The notes beneath the pieces are model-generated. The model was not told the origin of the DNA. It made no database searches and saw nothing but the letters and a program-made list of their open reading frames with translations. From the NCBI GenBank assembly GCA_003562335.1, contig PWVE01000092.1:1-38186 (forward strand): a stretch of DNA of 38,186 nt, written 5' to 3'. The position numbers and the translations under genes are program-made. This document shows positions 25,540 to 33,870 of the stretch, in pieces (position 1 is the first letter of the stretch; each line of letters opens with the position of its first letter). The stretch is from PVC group bacterium. GTDB lineage: Bacteria; Verrucomicrobiota; Kiritimatiellia; SLAD01.

Positions 25540-27180
25540 ATGACCCGAATCAAACGGGCGTTGATTAGTGTTTCGGATAAGACCGGTGTCGTTGAATTCG
25601 CGCAAGCCTTGGCGGAACGCGGGGTGGAGCTTTTATCGACCGGGGGTACGGCCCATGCCTTGCGCGAAGCGGGCCTCAAGGTGCTGGACGTTTCCGATTT
25701 TACCGGTTTCCCTGAAATGCTGGATGGGCGCGTTAAAACCCTACACCCCAAAGTCCACGGCGGGTTGCTCTACTTGCGCGACCAAGCCGAACACGAAGCG
25801 ACCATCGCTGAACATGGCATCCAGCCGATCGACCTGATTTGTGTGAATCTGTACCCGTTCGAGGATACCGTGGCGCGGCCCGGGGTTACGTTCGAAGATG
25901 CGGTGGAGCAAATTGATATCGGCGGGCCGGCTATGGTGCGGTCCGGTGCCAAAAACATGCGTTCCGTTACGGTGGTCACCGATCCGGCCGATTATGACCG
26001 GGTCGTGTCGGCCATGGACGCCCATGAAGGAAACACGACCCTCGAACTACGTGTGGAACTGGCACAGAAAGTATTTGCCCGCGTGGCGGCGTACAATGCG
26101 GCCATCGCATCCTATTTGGCGCGCGAAGCCGTAGTTTCCTCTGAGGATTGTGCGCGGCCCTTTGTGCTGGCGTATGGCACCGGCACCCATCTGCGCTATG
26201 GGGAAAACCCGCACCAGGAAGCTTGTTTGTTTGTGGACGCCGATACCCGCGAGGCCACGATTGCCGGCGCGGAGCAACTACACGGCAAGGCCCTCTCGTT
26301 CAACAATTACCTGGACGGCGATGCGGCGCTGGAGGCGGTAAAGGAATTGGCCGGCGAACCGGGGGTGGCCATCATCAAACACAGCAACCCGTGTGGCTAC
26401 GCCACGGGTAAGACCCTGGCGGCTGCCTTCGAGGCGGCGTGGGCCGGGGATACCGTGTCGGCGTTCGGCAGTGTGATCGCCGTCACACAACCGGTGGATC
26501 TGGCCACCGCAGAGTGCCTGAAAGGGCGGTTTGTGGAAGTGCTGATCGCGCCCGATTATGCGCCCGATGCGCTCGAATACCTGCGCCAGAAGAGCAAAGA
26601 CCTGCGGTTGTTGAAGTTGTCGAACACCTTGCAGAAACCCGCGCACGGGGCGACGATCCGTCAAATTGGCGGTGGCTTGCTGGTCCAGGACCGTGATGTG
26701 GGGTTGGTGGCGAACTGGGTTACACCTACCGAACATCCGTTCCCGGACGAAATGCAGTCGTTGGCGTATTTCGGTATCAAGGCCTGCAAACACATCAAAT
26801 CAAATGCCATCGCATTGGTGCGGGCCTACGCGCCTGAAGCCTACGCCTTGCTCGGTATGGGAGCCGGCCAGCCCAACCGGGTCGATGCCTTGCGTAAGCT
26901 GGCGTTTGCGCGGGCCGAGGAAAATGTGAATGCCCTGTTCGCCGAATCCAAGGTTTACGGTCAATCCCCGAAGGAGTTCCGGGCGAAAGTCATGCATGAA
27001 TGCGTGCTGATTTCGGATGCGTTCTTCCCGTTTGCCGACAGCATTGAACACGCGGCAGAGGGCGGTATCCGGTATATTGTGCAGCCCGGCGGCTCAAAAC
27101 GGGACGAGGAAGTGGTGGCCGCCTGCGATAAGTACGGCATTGCCATGGCCTTCACGGGCATGCGTCATTTCCGGCATTAA
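25540..27180 (+). CDS. purH: Bifunctional AICAR transformylase/IMP cyclohydrolase
   Basis: Catalyses the last two steps of IMP synthesis. 546 aa from the ATG at 25540 (MTRIKRALISVSDKTGV) behind TAAGGAGG. The N-terminal MGS-like cyclohydrolase domain has ELLSTGGTAHALREAG, GFPEMLDGRVKTLHPKVHGG and IGGPAMVRSGAKN. The transformylase domain has LRYGENPHQEA, FNNYLDGDAALE, the catalytic IIKHSNPCG, SNAIALVR, GMGAGQPNRVDA, SDAFFPFADSIE and QPGGSKRDEEV. Slightly longer than the usual 510-530 aa. It converges on the AsmA-like gene with 19 bases between the stops. Confidence 0.97.
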   Translation: MTRIKRALISVSDKTGVVEFAQALAERGVELLSTGGTAHALREAGLKVLDVSDFTGFPEMLDGRVKTLHPKVHGGLLYLRDQAEHEATIAEHGIQPIDLICVNLYPFEDTVARPGVTFEDAVEQIDIGGPAMVRSGAKNMRSVTVVTDPADYDRVVSAMDAHEGNTTLELRVELAQKVFARVAAYNAAIASYLAREAVVSSEDCARPFVLAYGTGTHLRYGENPHQEACLFVDADTREATIAGAEQLHGKALSFNNYLDGDAALEAVKELAGEPGVAIIKHSNPCGYATGKTLAAAFEAAWAGDTVSAFGSVIAVTQPVDLATAECLKGRFVEVLIAPDYAPDALEYLRQKSKDLRLLKLSNTLQKPAHGATIRQIGGGLLVQDRDVGLVANWVTPTEHPFPDEMQSLAYFGIKACKHIKSNAIALVRAYAPEAYALLGMGAGQPNRVDALRKLAFARAEENVNALFAESKVYGQSPKEFRAKVMHECVLISDAFFPFADSIEHAAEGGIRYIVQPGGSKRDEEVVAACDKYGIAMAFTGMRHFRH

Positions 27181-27199
27181 GCACCGAGACAACACGTCA

Positions 27200-27922
27200 T
27201 CAGTCAGCGGGTGCCCGATCCAGATTGGTCCACGTGTGCGCACGCTCCTCGCGACCTGCGTGAAGGCTGTAATCGACGGTCAGTTGCTCCAAGCGTACCG
27301 TTTGCCCAAGCAACCGGGCGGCCTCGGTTTCATAGTGCACACCTTCGAGGCGTGTGGTTACCTGTCCCTCTGCGTTCCGCCAACGGATATTGGCATCGAG
27401 GACACGCACGTGCCTGGATTCAAGTGGAGGGGCCACACTGTTTCCTTTGTCGAAAAGTCCAATCCGCGCGCCGATGTATTTTGCGAAGTCTGCAATTACC
27501 GTTGGTTGCGACGGTCCGTTGGCGTCGTGTACCAAGTCGGCGTCGACTCCTCGAACGGTGAGCGCTGTAAACCGATAAGGCCCGGTAGACCACCTCCCGG
27601 TAAGAACCCCGCTGACGTTTAAGTCCTGAATCTCAAACCCCGGCAGGCCAGATTCTGCCGCTTCGCTTCGTATTCCTTCCAAAACCAAACGCAACATGAG
27701 ATCGCACCAGGCACGGTCAATTTCGAGTTCCGGTGTGCCCCACGCCGCACGCAAATGTTGTTCCACCACGTGACGGAACCCGTCCGTACGGGAGAGGAGC
27801 AATACCCCGGCATAAAGCAGCAACAGCACCACCACCACCGTGCCCACCACCCGCTTCCAGCCGCCATCGCCGGGAACGACGTTGGCATGGGCGGTAAAAC
27901 GTTGGCGGCGGGTAGGGGACAT
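27200..27922 (-). CDS. Membrane-anchored protein, possibly AsmA-like
   Basis: 240 aa. After a basic start, one hydrophobic helix (RVVGTVVVVLLLLYAGVLLL) is followed by a domain rich in short beta-like stretches (LNVSGVLTGRWSTGPYRFTA, RHVRVLDANIRWRNAEGQVT, VRLEQLTVDY). This build recalls AsmA/DUF748 proteins of the envelope, but I cannot name the family. It starts 7 bases after the proC stop and is probably the last gene of the yggS-proC unit. Confidence 0.6.
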   Translation of the reverse strand: MSPTRRQRFTAHANVVPGDGGWKRVVGTVVVVLLLLYAGVLLLSRTDGFRHVVEQHLRAAWGTPELEIDRAWCDLMLRLVLEGIRSEAAESGLPGFEIQDLNVSGVLTGRWSTGPYRFTALTVRGVDADLVHDANGPSQPTVIADFAKYIGARIGLFDKGNSVAPPLESRHVRVLDANIRWRNAEGQVTTRLEGVHYETEAARLLGQTVRLEQLTVDYSLHAGREERAHTWTNLDRAPAD

Positions 27923-27929
27923 AGGCGGC

Positions 27930-28766
27930 CTAAGTTGCTTGAGCCAATTCCTGTGCGCGTTGATGAGCGGCTTGCACGGCCTGTACCCAGTGTTGCTGCA
28001 CGTGGGCGTTATCCAGCACCGCTATCGCGGCGGCGGTTGTGCCGCCTTTGGACGTGACGCGTGCTCGCAGGTCGGCGGCGGACTGGTCAGGACTGGCCTG
28101 CCACAAGGCGGCCGCTCCGTCGACCGTCCCGATTATCAGGTCGCGCGCCATCCGGGGCTCAAGCCCAAGGGATTCCGCAGCCGCTTGCATGGCCTCCATC
28201 AGGTAAAACACGTACGCGGGCCCGCTACCACTAACAGCGGTTACCGCATCCATCTGCGCTTCGGTCACGTGTACGACCTGGCCAGACGCACCCAGCCAAG
28301 CGGCTACGCGCTCCGTATCATCCGCCGTGGCCCGTGTGCCAGGTGCAATGGCGTGCACGCCCCGCCCGACCAGCGCCGGCGTATTGGGCATGACCCGCAC
28401 CACGCGCACCGTTGCGGGCAGTTCCGCCTCGATACGAGCCGTCGTCACCCCTGCCGCAATGCTGACCACCAGTTGGCCCTCTGTCCAATGACCAGCCAGG
28501 TCCCGCAAAACCGTCGCTAATTGTTGAGGCTTGACCGCCAACACCACCGCTGTCGCTTCAGCCACCGCCTGCGCATTGTCGGGCGATGTGCTAATCCCGT
28601 AGGTTTCCTCAAAAAAGGCCCGACGGTCTGGATTGATGTCGGTAACCCGCAATTGCCTTGCAGCAATCCGGCCTTGCGCCAGTAGCCCGCGGATCAAAGC
28701 TTCTGCCATATTGCCGCCCCCGATAAAGGTGAGCGTGTCGGCCGTAGAGTCGGTATGTATGTTCAT
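27930..28766 (-). CDS. proC: Pyrroline-5-carboxylate reductase
   Basis: Last step of proline synthesis, with NAD(P)H. 278 aa from the ATG at 28766 (MNIHTDSTADTLTFIGGGNM), which overlaps the yggS stop (ATGA) and has GGAG upstream; the track start lies inside yggS. Rossmann motif FIGGGNMAEALIRGL, then VLAVKPQQL, VRVMPNTPALVG, and the C-terminal dimerisation block VSGSGPAYVFYLMEAM ... VTSKGGTTAAAIAVL. The yggS-proC pairing is common in bacteria and fits the proposed PLP role of YggS. Confidence 0.96.
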   Translation of the reverse strand: MNIHTDSTADTLTFIGGGNMAEALIRGLLAQGRIAARQLRVTDINPDRRAFFEETYGISTSPDNAQAVAEATAVVLAVKPQQLATVLRDLAGHWTEGQLVVSIAAGVTTARIEAELPATVRVVRVMPNTPALVGRGVHAIAPGTRATADDTERVAAWLGASGQVVHVTEAQMDAVTAVSGSGPAYVFYLMEAMQAAAESLGLEPRMARDLIIGTVDGAAALWQASPDQSAADLRARVTSKGGTTAAAIAVLDNAHVQQHWVQAVQAAHQRAQELAQAT

Positions 28767-29482
28767 CGCTTGCGTGCTCCAAATAAGTCGGTCCCTACGC
28801 GTACCCAAGTGGCCCCTTCTTCGATGGCGACTTCCAGATCATGCGACATGCCCATCGAGAGCTCGTCCAAGGGAAAACCCGTGGTCTTGCGCCATTCGTC
28901 CCGGCATTCACGGAGCCGGGCGAAATGGGGCCGGGCCTTGGCGGGATCTTCGGTGAACGGCGGGATAGTCATCAGCCCAACCACGTCCAGCGCCAGGCAG
29001 CGGGTGGCGGCCTCCAGCAAGGCCGGCACCTCGGTTGGCGCGAGGCCAAATTTGTTAGGATCCTCCGCCACATTGACTTCCAGCAGCACCTGTAAATTAC
29101 GTCCCGCCGCTTCGGCACCGCGGTTCAGGGCGTCCAGTAATTTCAGGGAATCGACCGCGTGGATGGTTTCAAAGAGTTGCACGGCGAATTTGACCTTGTT
29201 GGTTTGCAAATGACCAATCAGGTGCCAGTGCAGATGACTTGGTGCCAAGGGAATCTTGGCCCGGGCCTCCTGCACCTTGCTTTCGCCAAACACCTGAATG
29301 CCGGCGGAGGCCGCCTCCGCAATGCGCTCCGGTCCATGTCCCTTGGATACCGCCAGTAGCTTCACGTCATCCACGGCCCGGCCCGCTCGGGCGCTGGCCG
29401 CCGCGATACGTGCCTGGATCCGTTCCAAACGTTCCGCAATCGTCATGTCATCGGGGGATAAACTTGTCTCATCCGTCATCAT
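28763..29482 (-). CDS. yggS: YggS-family PLP-binding protein
   Basis: PLP homeostasis protein (PLPBP/YBL036C family), about 239 aa. The PLP Lys is in LLAVSKGHG; other blocks are VFGESKVQEARAKI, HWHLIGHLQTNKVK, EVNVAEDPNKFGL, LMTIPP and LSMGMSHDLEVAIEEG ... VRVGTDLFG. The track ORF opens at a TTG at 29503. ATGs at 29482 and 29479 are more likely, but none has a good ribosome site, so the start is uncertain. Coupled to proC; divergent from the DUF1805 gene. Confidence 0.93.
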   Translation of the reverse strand: MMTDETSLSPDDMTIAERLERIQARIAAASARAGRAVDDVKLLAVSKGHGPERIAEAASAGIQVFGESKVQEARAKIPLAPSHLHWHLIGHLQTNKVKFAVQLFETIHAVDSLKLLDALNRGAEAAGRNLQVLLEVNVAEDPNKFGLAPTEVPALLEAATRCLALDVVGLMTIPPFTEDPAKARPHFARLRECRDEWRKTTGFPLDELSMGMSHDLEVAIEEGATWVRVGTDLFGARKR

Positions 29483-29537
29483 GGTTTTAGTATAGGGGGC
29501 CAATCACCAAACACAAAAGCAAATTCATGGAGGCCTG

Positions 29538-29828
29538 ATGCAGACACACACACATTTGGACATTAACGGCGAGGCGGCCGACGGCTACGTTATTCCGGTG
29601 GGCGCCTGCACCTTGGTCTTTATCAAAAAAGGCGAGGCGCTGCTGGCCTGTGGCGCAATTGATATTGCGGCCCTCGATAAATTCAAGGTGCCCGCCGCCA
29701 AAGTGACCGGCGTGGCGACACTGGACGAGCTGTTGGACGGTACGGTCCGGGCCGTCAACGCCACCGCTACCCAACAAGGTGCGGTGGCCGGTCAAACGGG
29801 TAGGGCTACGCTTGAAATAATCAGCTAG
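29538..29828 (+). CDS. DUF1805 (YunC-like) protein
   Basis: 96 aa behind TGGAGG. The core ALLACGAIDIAALDKFKVPA AKVTGVATLDELLDG pattern matches the DUF1805 family typified by YunC, small soluble proteins of unknown role found in many bacteria and archaea. It is a single gene divergent from yggS. A hairpin repeat follows 22 bases after its stop. Confidence 0.8.
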   Translation: MQTHTHLDINGEAADGYVIPVGACTLVFIKKGEALLACGAIDIAALDKFKVPAAKVTGVATLDELLDGTVRAVNATATQQGAVAGQTGRATLEIIS

Positions 29829-29850
29829 TGGGGGTTTTTGCGAACCCTGT

Positions 29851-29901
29851 CGTGGCATGGACGTCCCGCCCATGATTCACGGGCAAGATGCCCGTGCCAC
29901 G
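29851..29901. repeat. Composite hairpin repeat
   Basis: An outer inverted repeat (CGTGGCATGG ... CCGTGCCACG) encloses a perfect inner hairpin CACGGGC-AAGAT-GCCCGTG. No T-run follows. The GTGGCACGGGCATCTTGCCC type of repeat looks like a dispersed intergenic element. It sits between the convergent DUF1805 and GT2 genes. Confidence 0.55.
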
Positions 29902-29929
29902 CGGTGTGGCTGCTGGTCTTGCAAGGGCC

Positions 29930-30625
29930 TCAGTCGACAAAGCGGTATTTCAAGATGCACCAAATGGCGCGGAACCCGTCGCGCCAAGTAATTTTTTTGC
30001 CTTCGGCGTAACTGCGTCCGTAGTAGGAAATCGGGACCTCGTAGATCACCCATGGTCCGCGTGCAACCTTGGCGGTGATCTCGACTTCAAAGCCGAAGCG
30101 GTCCTCTTTCAGGTCCAACGCCGCCAGCACCTCTCGTTTGAAAACCTTGTAGCAGACCTCCATGTCGGTCAGGTTGATGTTGGTCATCATGTTCGAAAAG
30201 GTCGTCAAAAAACGGTTGCCCACGTAATGCCAATAGTAGACCACCCGATGCGCGCCACCGCCCAGGAAGCGCGAGCCGTAAACTACATCGGCGTGCCCGT
30301 CGAGGATCGGTTGCAACAAACGCGGGTACTCTTGGGGATCGTATTCCAAGTCCGCATCCTGGATAATCACCAGATCGCCAGTGGCCATTGAAAAGCCCGT
30401 GCGCAGCGCCGCCCCTTTGCCTTGATTGACTTCGTGGCGGGCGAACTGCCAGTCCGAATGCTTGGCTTGCAGGCGGCTCAGTGCTTCCGCCGTGCCGTCC
30501 TGCGAGCAGTCGTCCACCAGCACCAGCTCTTTTTCCACTCCGGCTTCAACGGACGCGACCTTTTCCGCCAGCGCTTCAATCGTTTGGGCCTCGTTGTAGA
30601 CCGGGATGACCACCGACAGTTTCAT
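29930..30625 (-). CDS. GT2-family glycosyltransferase (DPM1-like)
   Basis: 231 aa from the ATG at 30625 ([19 protein letters not shown]). GT-A fold: [31 protein letters not shown], the metal-binding region [11 protein letters not shown], and VYGSRFLGG. The [20 protein letters not shown] and YKVFKREV blocks are those of polyprenol-phosphate sugar transferases related to DPM1. There is no membrane tail. It probably makes a lipid-linked sugar donor for envelope glycans; the sugar is unknown. The start overlaps the elbB relic stop (ATGA). Confidence 0.9.
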   Translation of the reverse strand: MKLSVVIPVYNEAQTIEALAEKVASVEAGVEKELVLVDDCSQDGTAEALSRLQAKHSDWQFARHEVNQGKGAALRTGFSMATGDLVIIQDADLEYDPQEYPRLLQPILDGHADVVYGSRFLGGGAHRVVYYWHYVGNRFLTTFSNMMTNINLTDMEVCYKVFKREVLAALDLKEDRFGFEVEITAKVARGPWVIYEVPISYYGRSYAEGKKITWRDGFRAIWCILKYRFVD

Positions 30626-30717
30626 GCGCGATCCAGTACCTCGCGCACGCAAGCTTGGATGCCGACGGATCCTTCTATATATCCGCAACCGGCCAATAAA
30701 ACGCCTACTTTTTTCAT
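30622..30717 (-). pseudogene. elbB: elbB relic with in-frame internal deletion
   Basis: A 31-codon ORF too short for the track, with an excellent ribosome site (AAAGGAGC) before its ATG and an ATGA overlap with the GT2 gene. Its first 17 residues, [17 protein letters not shown], match the N-terminus of the ElbB glyoxalase-like family (MKKIGVILSGCGVYDGS). Its last residues, [14 protein letters not shown], resemble the family C-terminus (xGIxxLVxxVLxLA). The roughly 190 central codons are missing, without loss of frame. Either a decayed elbB kept as a leader that couples GT2 translation, or a new small protein. The C-terminal match is weaker than the N-terminal one. Confidence 0.6.
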
Positions 30718-30736
30718 GTGATCTGCTCCTTTCGCT

Positions 30737-33163
30737 TTATTCCCATTCCAATTCCGGTAACAGTTCCACTGCATCCGATCGTAACCCTTTGGCCTTTTCC
30801 AGTGCCCGATCCGCGTACATGCGGGCGGGCCGTAATCCCCGGTTCTGATAGGCGAACACGGCCAGCGAGAGCCACCTGTCCGCTTGTTGGTCGGCCGGCA
30901 AGCGTTCAATGTAGAATTCCGCCAGATCGGCAAACATGCGCACGTTGATTTGATCCCAGGTCCGCGTCATGGATCCATGGTCGCCGAGGCGGAAGTCGAT
31001 ACCGTCCGAGCTGGCACCCAGTATGTCGGAAGGCAAGCGTGGCAGGTCGCGCTGACTCACCGGCCGGTCCTCGATGGCGTCCACCAGAAACCGGCGCAAA
31101 TCGTCCATACGATTGTAGCTTTCCAGTAATCGCTCTCGATAGGCCCGGGCTTCGGCGGTGTCCAGCGTAGGTACACGTTGCCGTAATTGCGACGCGGCCC
31201 GTCGGAAATCGCGGGACTCCACATGTTCAAACAAGGCTTCCCGCGCCTCGTCGATCTGTGCGATTTCCTGCTCGATCAATGCTTGGCGGGCCGCTTCCTC
31301 GGCAGCTTGCCGTTCGCGGTCGACCTCCTCCGCCCGACGACGGGCTTGCGCCAAGGCTTGATCGATTGCCTCACGAAACTGGGTTGGGGCTTCGTTGCGG
31401 AAATCGCGCAGTGTCTGTACGGCCTCCTCGGGCTCCTGGCCGGTGGTCTCCTGTTTGACTTGTTGCCAATTCTGTAGGTGGTCACGCCATTCGGCCGCGT
31501 GGGGTTGGAAGGCGTAGGGCCAACGTGCATCATTGCCGGCGGTTCCTGCCATATACTGTTCCAAGCGTGTCAGCGCCTCGTCCAAACGTCCGGCTTGCAG
31601 ATGGCGTATGCCTGCAAAATACGACCCTAAATCCGCAAACCACTCGGGCCACTCTTCAGCTACCGCCTGTAATTCCTGTTCATCGATCCGGCCCAACATG
31701 AAGCGCGCCAGCGATTGGGGCATAATCCCGGGATGCGGAGCGTCGTCTTCCAACTCGCGCAAGGTCGCATCTTGGATGCCTCGCAGATATCGCTGCATGA
31801 GGCTGTCCTGGCCCGCCAACCAAGCCGGCACGGCCTGCAAAACACCAATCCAGGGACGCTCGACACCCATGCGCGGCAAATCTCGAAATATTCGGCCCAG
31901 TCGTTCCTCATAGCTTGCGGGTCGACCATCCATCCAAGCCGTGACAGCCTGTCCAATAGCCTGCTGCACGTCCGCTTCGAACGGCTGGACCTCATAAACG
32001 ATTTCAGGATCCTCTGGTGTAGGGGGATCGTCTTCGGGGGACGCAGGATCTACAACCGGTCCCGGTGGCGGTGGTGGCGGTTCAGGGTCTTCGCTACCAA
32101 GAAAATAGAATCCGCCAGAAATCAGCGCCAGGAAGAGGGCCGCCCCGGCTACCCAGCCCCACTTCTTGGCGCCGCCCGGGCCGGAGGAAGGCGGCAAACC
32201 CTCGCGAACGCGAGCCCATTTGAGGGCCTCTTCCAAGTCCGCCAGCAAAGACTGGTAGGTGGGATACCGGCGTGCCGGATCTGCTTCCAGTGTGCGTGCA
32301 ATGACATCGGCGGTTTCCGGTTGCAGGGTCGGCCTTACCGTACGCAAGCTGGGGGCCGGCGCTTTCAAGCGCGCCACCACCACCTCCTTCGCCGTTTCAC
32401 CCTCAAACGGTGGCTGGCCAGCCAAGGCATGGAAGAGGGTTGCGCCTAGACTATAGATATCGGCCCGCTGATCTTCTTGTTGGGAACGGACCTTTTCAGG
32501 TGCGATATAGTAAGGAGTCCCCCAAATCTCGCCCGGCTGCAGGTGCTGCTGCGCGGCAAACCGGGCCAACCCAAAATCGACCACCTTGGCCTGCTGTTGC
32601 TTATCGAATAGAATGTTGGCGGGTTTGATATCCCCATGCACGAGGCCGATTTCGTTCGCGGCCTGCAGGCCTTTGGCCACCTGCACGCCCACTTCTAGTG
32701 TGAACACTTCATCCAGCGCCTTGCCGTCCTCCATCATCTGGTCCAGACGACCGCCGTTGACCAGTTCCATGACGATATAAAGTTGGCCTTCTTCCTGGCC
32801 GCAGGAATAAATCTGGACCACATTGGAGTGATTAAGCGCCGCTGCCGCACGGGCTTCGCGCAGGAAATTGTCGGCAAATTTCTTGTCGGCCGCCAAATGC
32901 TTTTGCATGACCTTGATGGCGACGTAACGACTCAAGGTCTGATCATAGGCGCGGAAAACCGATCCCATACCGCCCCGGCCCATTTCAGCCAGCAACAAGA
33001 ATGATCCCAGCCGCATGGGGGCTACCTGCTTGGTGCCACACTCGGGACAGGTCACCTCGTCGAACGGTTCCACGTCCGACAAATCAATGTGGTGACCGCA
33101 TTTGGCACACGCCAACCGCTTGACCCGCTCTGCTAAAATATCGACAGCTTTTTTTCCCGCCAC
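30737..33163 (-). CDS. Transmembrane Ser/Thr protein kinase with zinc ribbon
   Basis: 808 aa from a GTG with GGGAG upstream. Residues 19-42 hold two CxxC pairs (CAKC, CPEC), a zinc ribbon. The kinase domain (about 52-315) has GRGGMGSVF, VAIKVM (Lys84), VHGDIKPANIL (Asp178), DFGLARF and GTPYYIAPE. The usual HRD motif is HGD, so the Arg that contacts the activation-loop phosphate is missing. One transmembrane helix spans 335-356 (WGWVAGAALFLALISGGFYF). A Pro/Glu-rich linker and about 430 extracytoplasmic residues follow, with a coiled coil (ARRRAEEVDRERQAAEEAAR) and alpha-helical repeat-like stretches. This is PknB-like architecture with an unrecognised sensor domain. The elbB relic and GT2 gene follow within 20 bases. 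Confidence 0.9.
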   Translation of the reverse strand: MAGKKAVDILAERVKRLACAKCGHHIDLSDVEPFDEVTCPECGTKQVAPMRLGSFLLLAEMGRGGMGSVFRAYDQTLSRYVAIKVMQKHLAADKKFADNFLREARAAAALNHSNVVQIYSCGQEEGQLYIVMELVNGGRLDQMMEDGKALDEVFTLEVGVQVAKGLQAANEIGLVHGDIKPANILFDKQQQAKVVDFGLARFAAQQHLQPGEIWGTPYYIAPEKVRSQQEDQRADIYSLGATLFHALAGQPPFEGETAKEVVVARLKAPAPSLRTVRPTLQPETADVIARTLEADPARRYPTYQSLLADLEEALKWARVREGLPPSSGPGGAKKWGWVAGAALFLALISGGFYFLGSEDPEPPPPPPGPVVDPASPEDDPPTPEDPEIVYEVQPFEADVQQAIGQAVTAWMDGRPASYEERLGRIFRDLPRMGVERPWIGVLQAVPAWLAGQDSLMQRYLRGIQDATLRELEDDAPHPGIMPQSLARFMLGRIDEQELQAVAEEWPEWFADLGSYFAGIRHLQAGRLDEALTRLEQYMAGTAGNDARWPYAFQPHAAEWRDHLQNWQQVKQETTGQEPEEAVQTLRDFRNEAPTQFREAIDQALAQARRRAEEVDRERQAAEEAARQALIEQEIAQIDEAREALFEHVESRDFRRAASQLRQRVPTLDTAEARAYRERLLESYNRMDDLRRFLVDAIEDRPVSQRDLPRLPSDILGASSDGIDFRLGDHGSMTRTWDQINVRMFADLAEFYIERLPADQQADRWLSLAVFAYQNRGLRPARMYADRALEKAKGLRSDAVELLPELEWE

Positions 33164-33340
33164 AGCCTATCTCCCAACACCTGTGGCAAGTTACTCAATT
33201 CCCGCTCCGGTTGCAATCGGAAACCGGTCCCATTTATTTCCCGATGGGGAACTTGCATGGGAGGATCAGCTTGCGACGGCCATTGTGGCACGCGGACGGT
33301 CAGGAAAGGATGTGGTGCAAGCCAATCGGGAGGGGCGCTG

Positions 33341-33544
33341 GTGATCGATCTTGATACCAGCGCATTCGTTAAGCTTTTACAGCACATTGGCCAAAGCGGG
33401 ACGGGCTTCAGGGCATCCGTAATCGATAGAACCGCTGGCCATCAAGCGGAACAGGGGCGTGGAACACTTCTGTGTCATTTTCCAAATTCAGCGTCGCCAG
33501 TGCTTCCCACACATCATCGCGCAAGTCTGTCACATACTCTATGA
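33341..33544 (+). pseudogene. Possible PIN-toxin start fragment
   Basis: A GTG 5 bases behind GGGAGGGG opens a frame whose first residues, VIDLDTSAFVKLLQ, fit the N-terminus of PIN-domain (VapC) toxins; the rest has no PIN features. The GTG overlaps the stop of an upstream frame (...VVQANREGRW), as in coupled antitoxin-toxin pairs. Only the short motif supports the call; chance is possible. Confidence 0.25.
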
Positions 33545-33680
33545 GCACGGACATGCCCTGTGCCCATTCAACATGGATGTGATAGCCATCGTCGCCCGCC
33601 CCGAGGGGCGCACCCACTGCGATTCGTGGAGACTTGTACTGGTGGGAAACTTGGGTGTAAATTGTAGTCGGGAAGATCAC
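33408..33680 (-). pseudogene. C-terminal fragment of a secreted protein
   Basis: The last 50 residues (LIEYVTDLRDDVWEALATLN ... PLDGQRFYRLRMP) read like the terminal beta-sandwich module of large secreted proteins in Verrucomicrobia and relatives, which end in a xRFYRLRxP motif after a W-x-x-L-x-T strand. Nothing upstream supplies the rest of such a protein, so this is a remnant or a pattern match by chance. Confidence 0.4.
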
Positions 33681-33685
33681 GTGTG

Positions 33686-33790
33686 ATGTCGACGAATGCT
33701 GAATTGGAACCGCTGCCGCAGCCTGACCGACTGCTACACCTCGATGTGTTGCGGGGGCACCCCCTTGGCCCGCAGCACTTCCGGGGGTAA
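33686..33790 (+). pseudogene. N-terminal fragment of a DUF418-like protein
   Basis: The frame begins MSTNAELEPLPQPDRLLHLD followed by VLRG, which is the usual opening of DUF418/acyltransferase-3-like membrane proteins (xRLxxLDxLRGxALxGIL). After VLRG the similarity ends and the frame stops 11 codons later. There is a GGAAG upstream at a long distance. Read as the start of a deleted gene. Confidence 0.45.
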
Positions 33791-33870
33791 ATCCCTCAGG
33801 TAGGTCTCAAGACTTCGTCTTGACATCAGAGGGATAGCAATTAGGATGCTTAAAGGTAGGAGTAAGTAGT

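Larger units (their letters stand above)
33164..33870. other. Region of gene fragments between kinase and vapB
   Basis: About 700 bases without an intact gene. Fragments that look protein-coding are described separately: a PIN-like start at 33341, a secreted-protein tail at 33408-33680 on the minus strand and a DUF418-like start at 33686. A perfect CAAGAC-TTC-GTCTTG hairpin lies near 33807-33821. The region looks like the decayed border of the accessory segment to its right. Confidence 0.5.
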
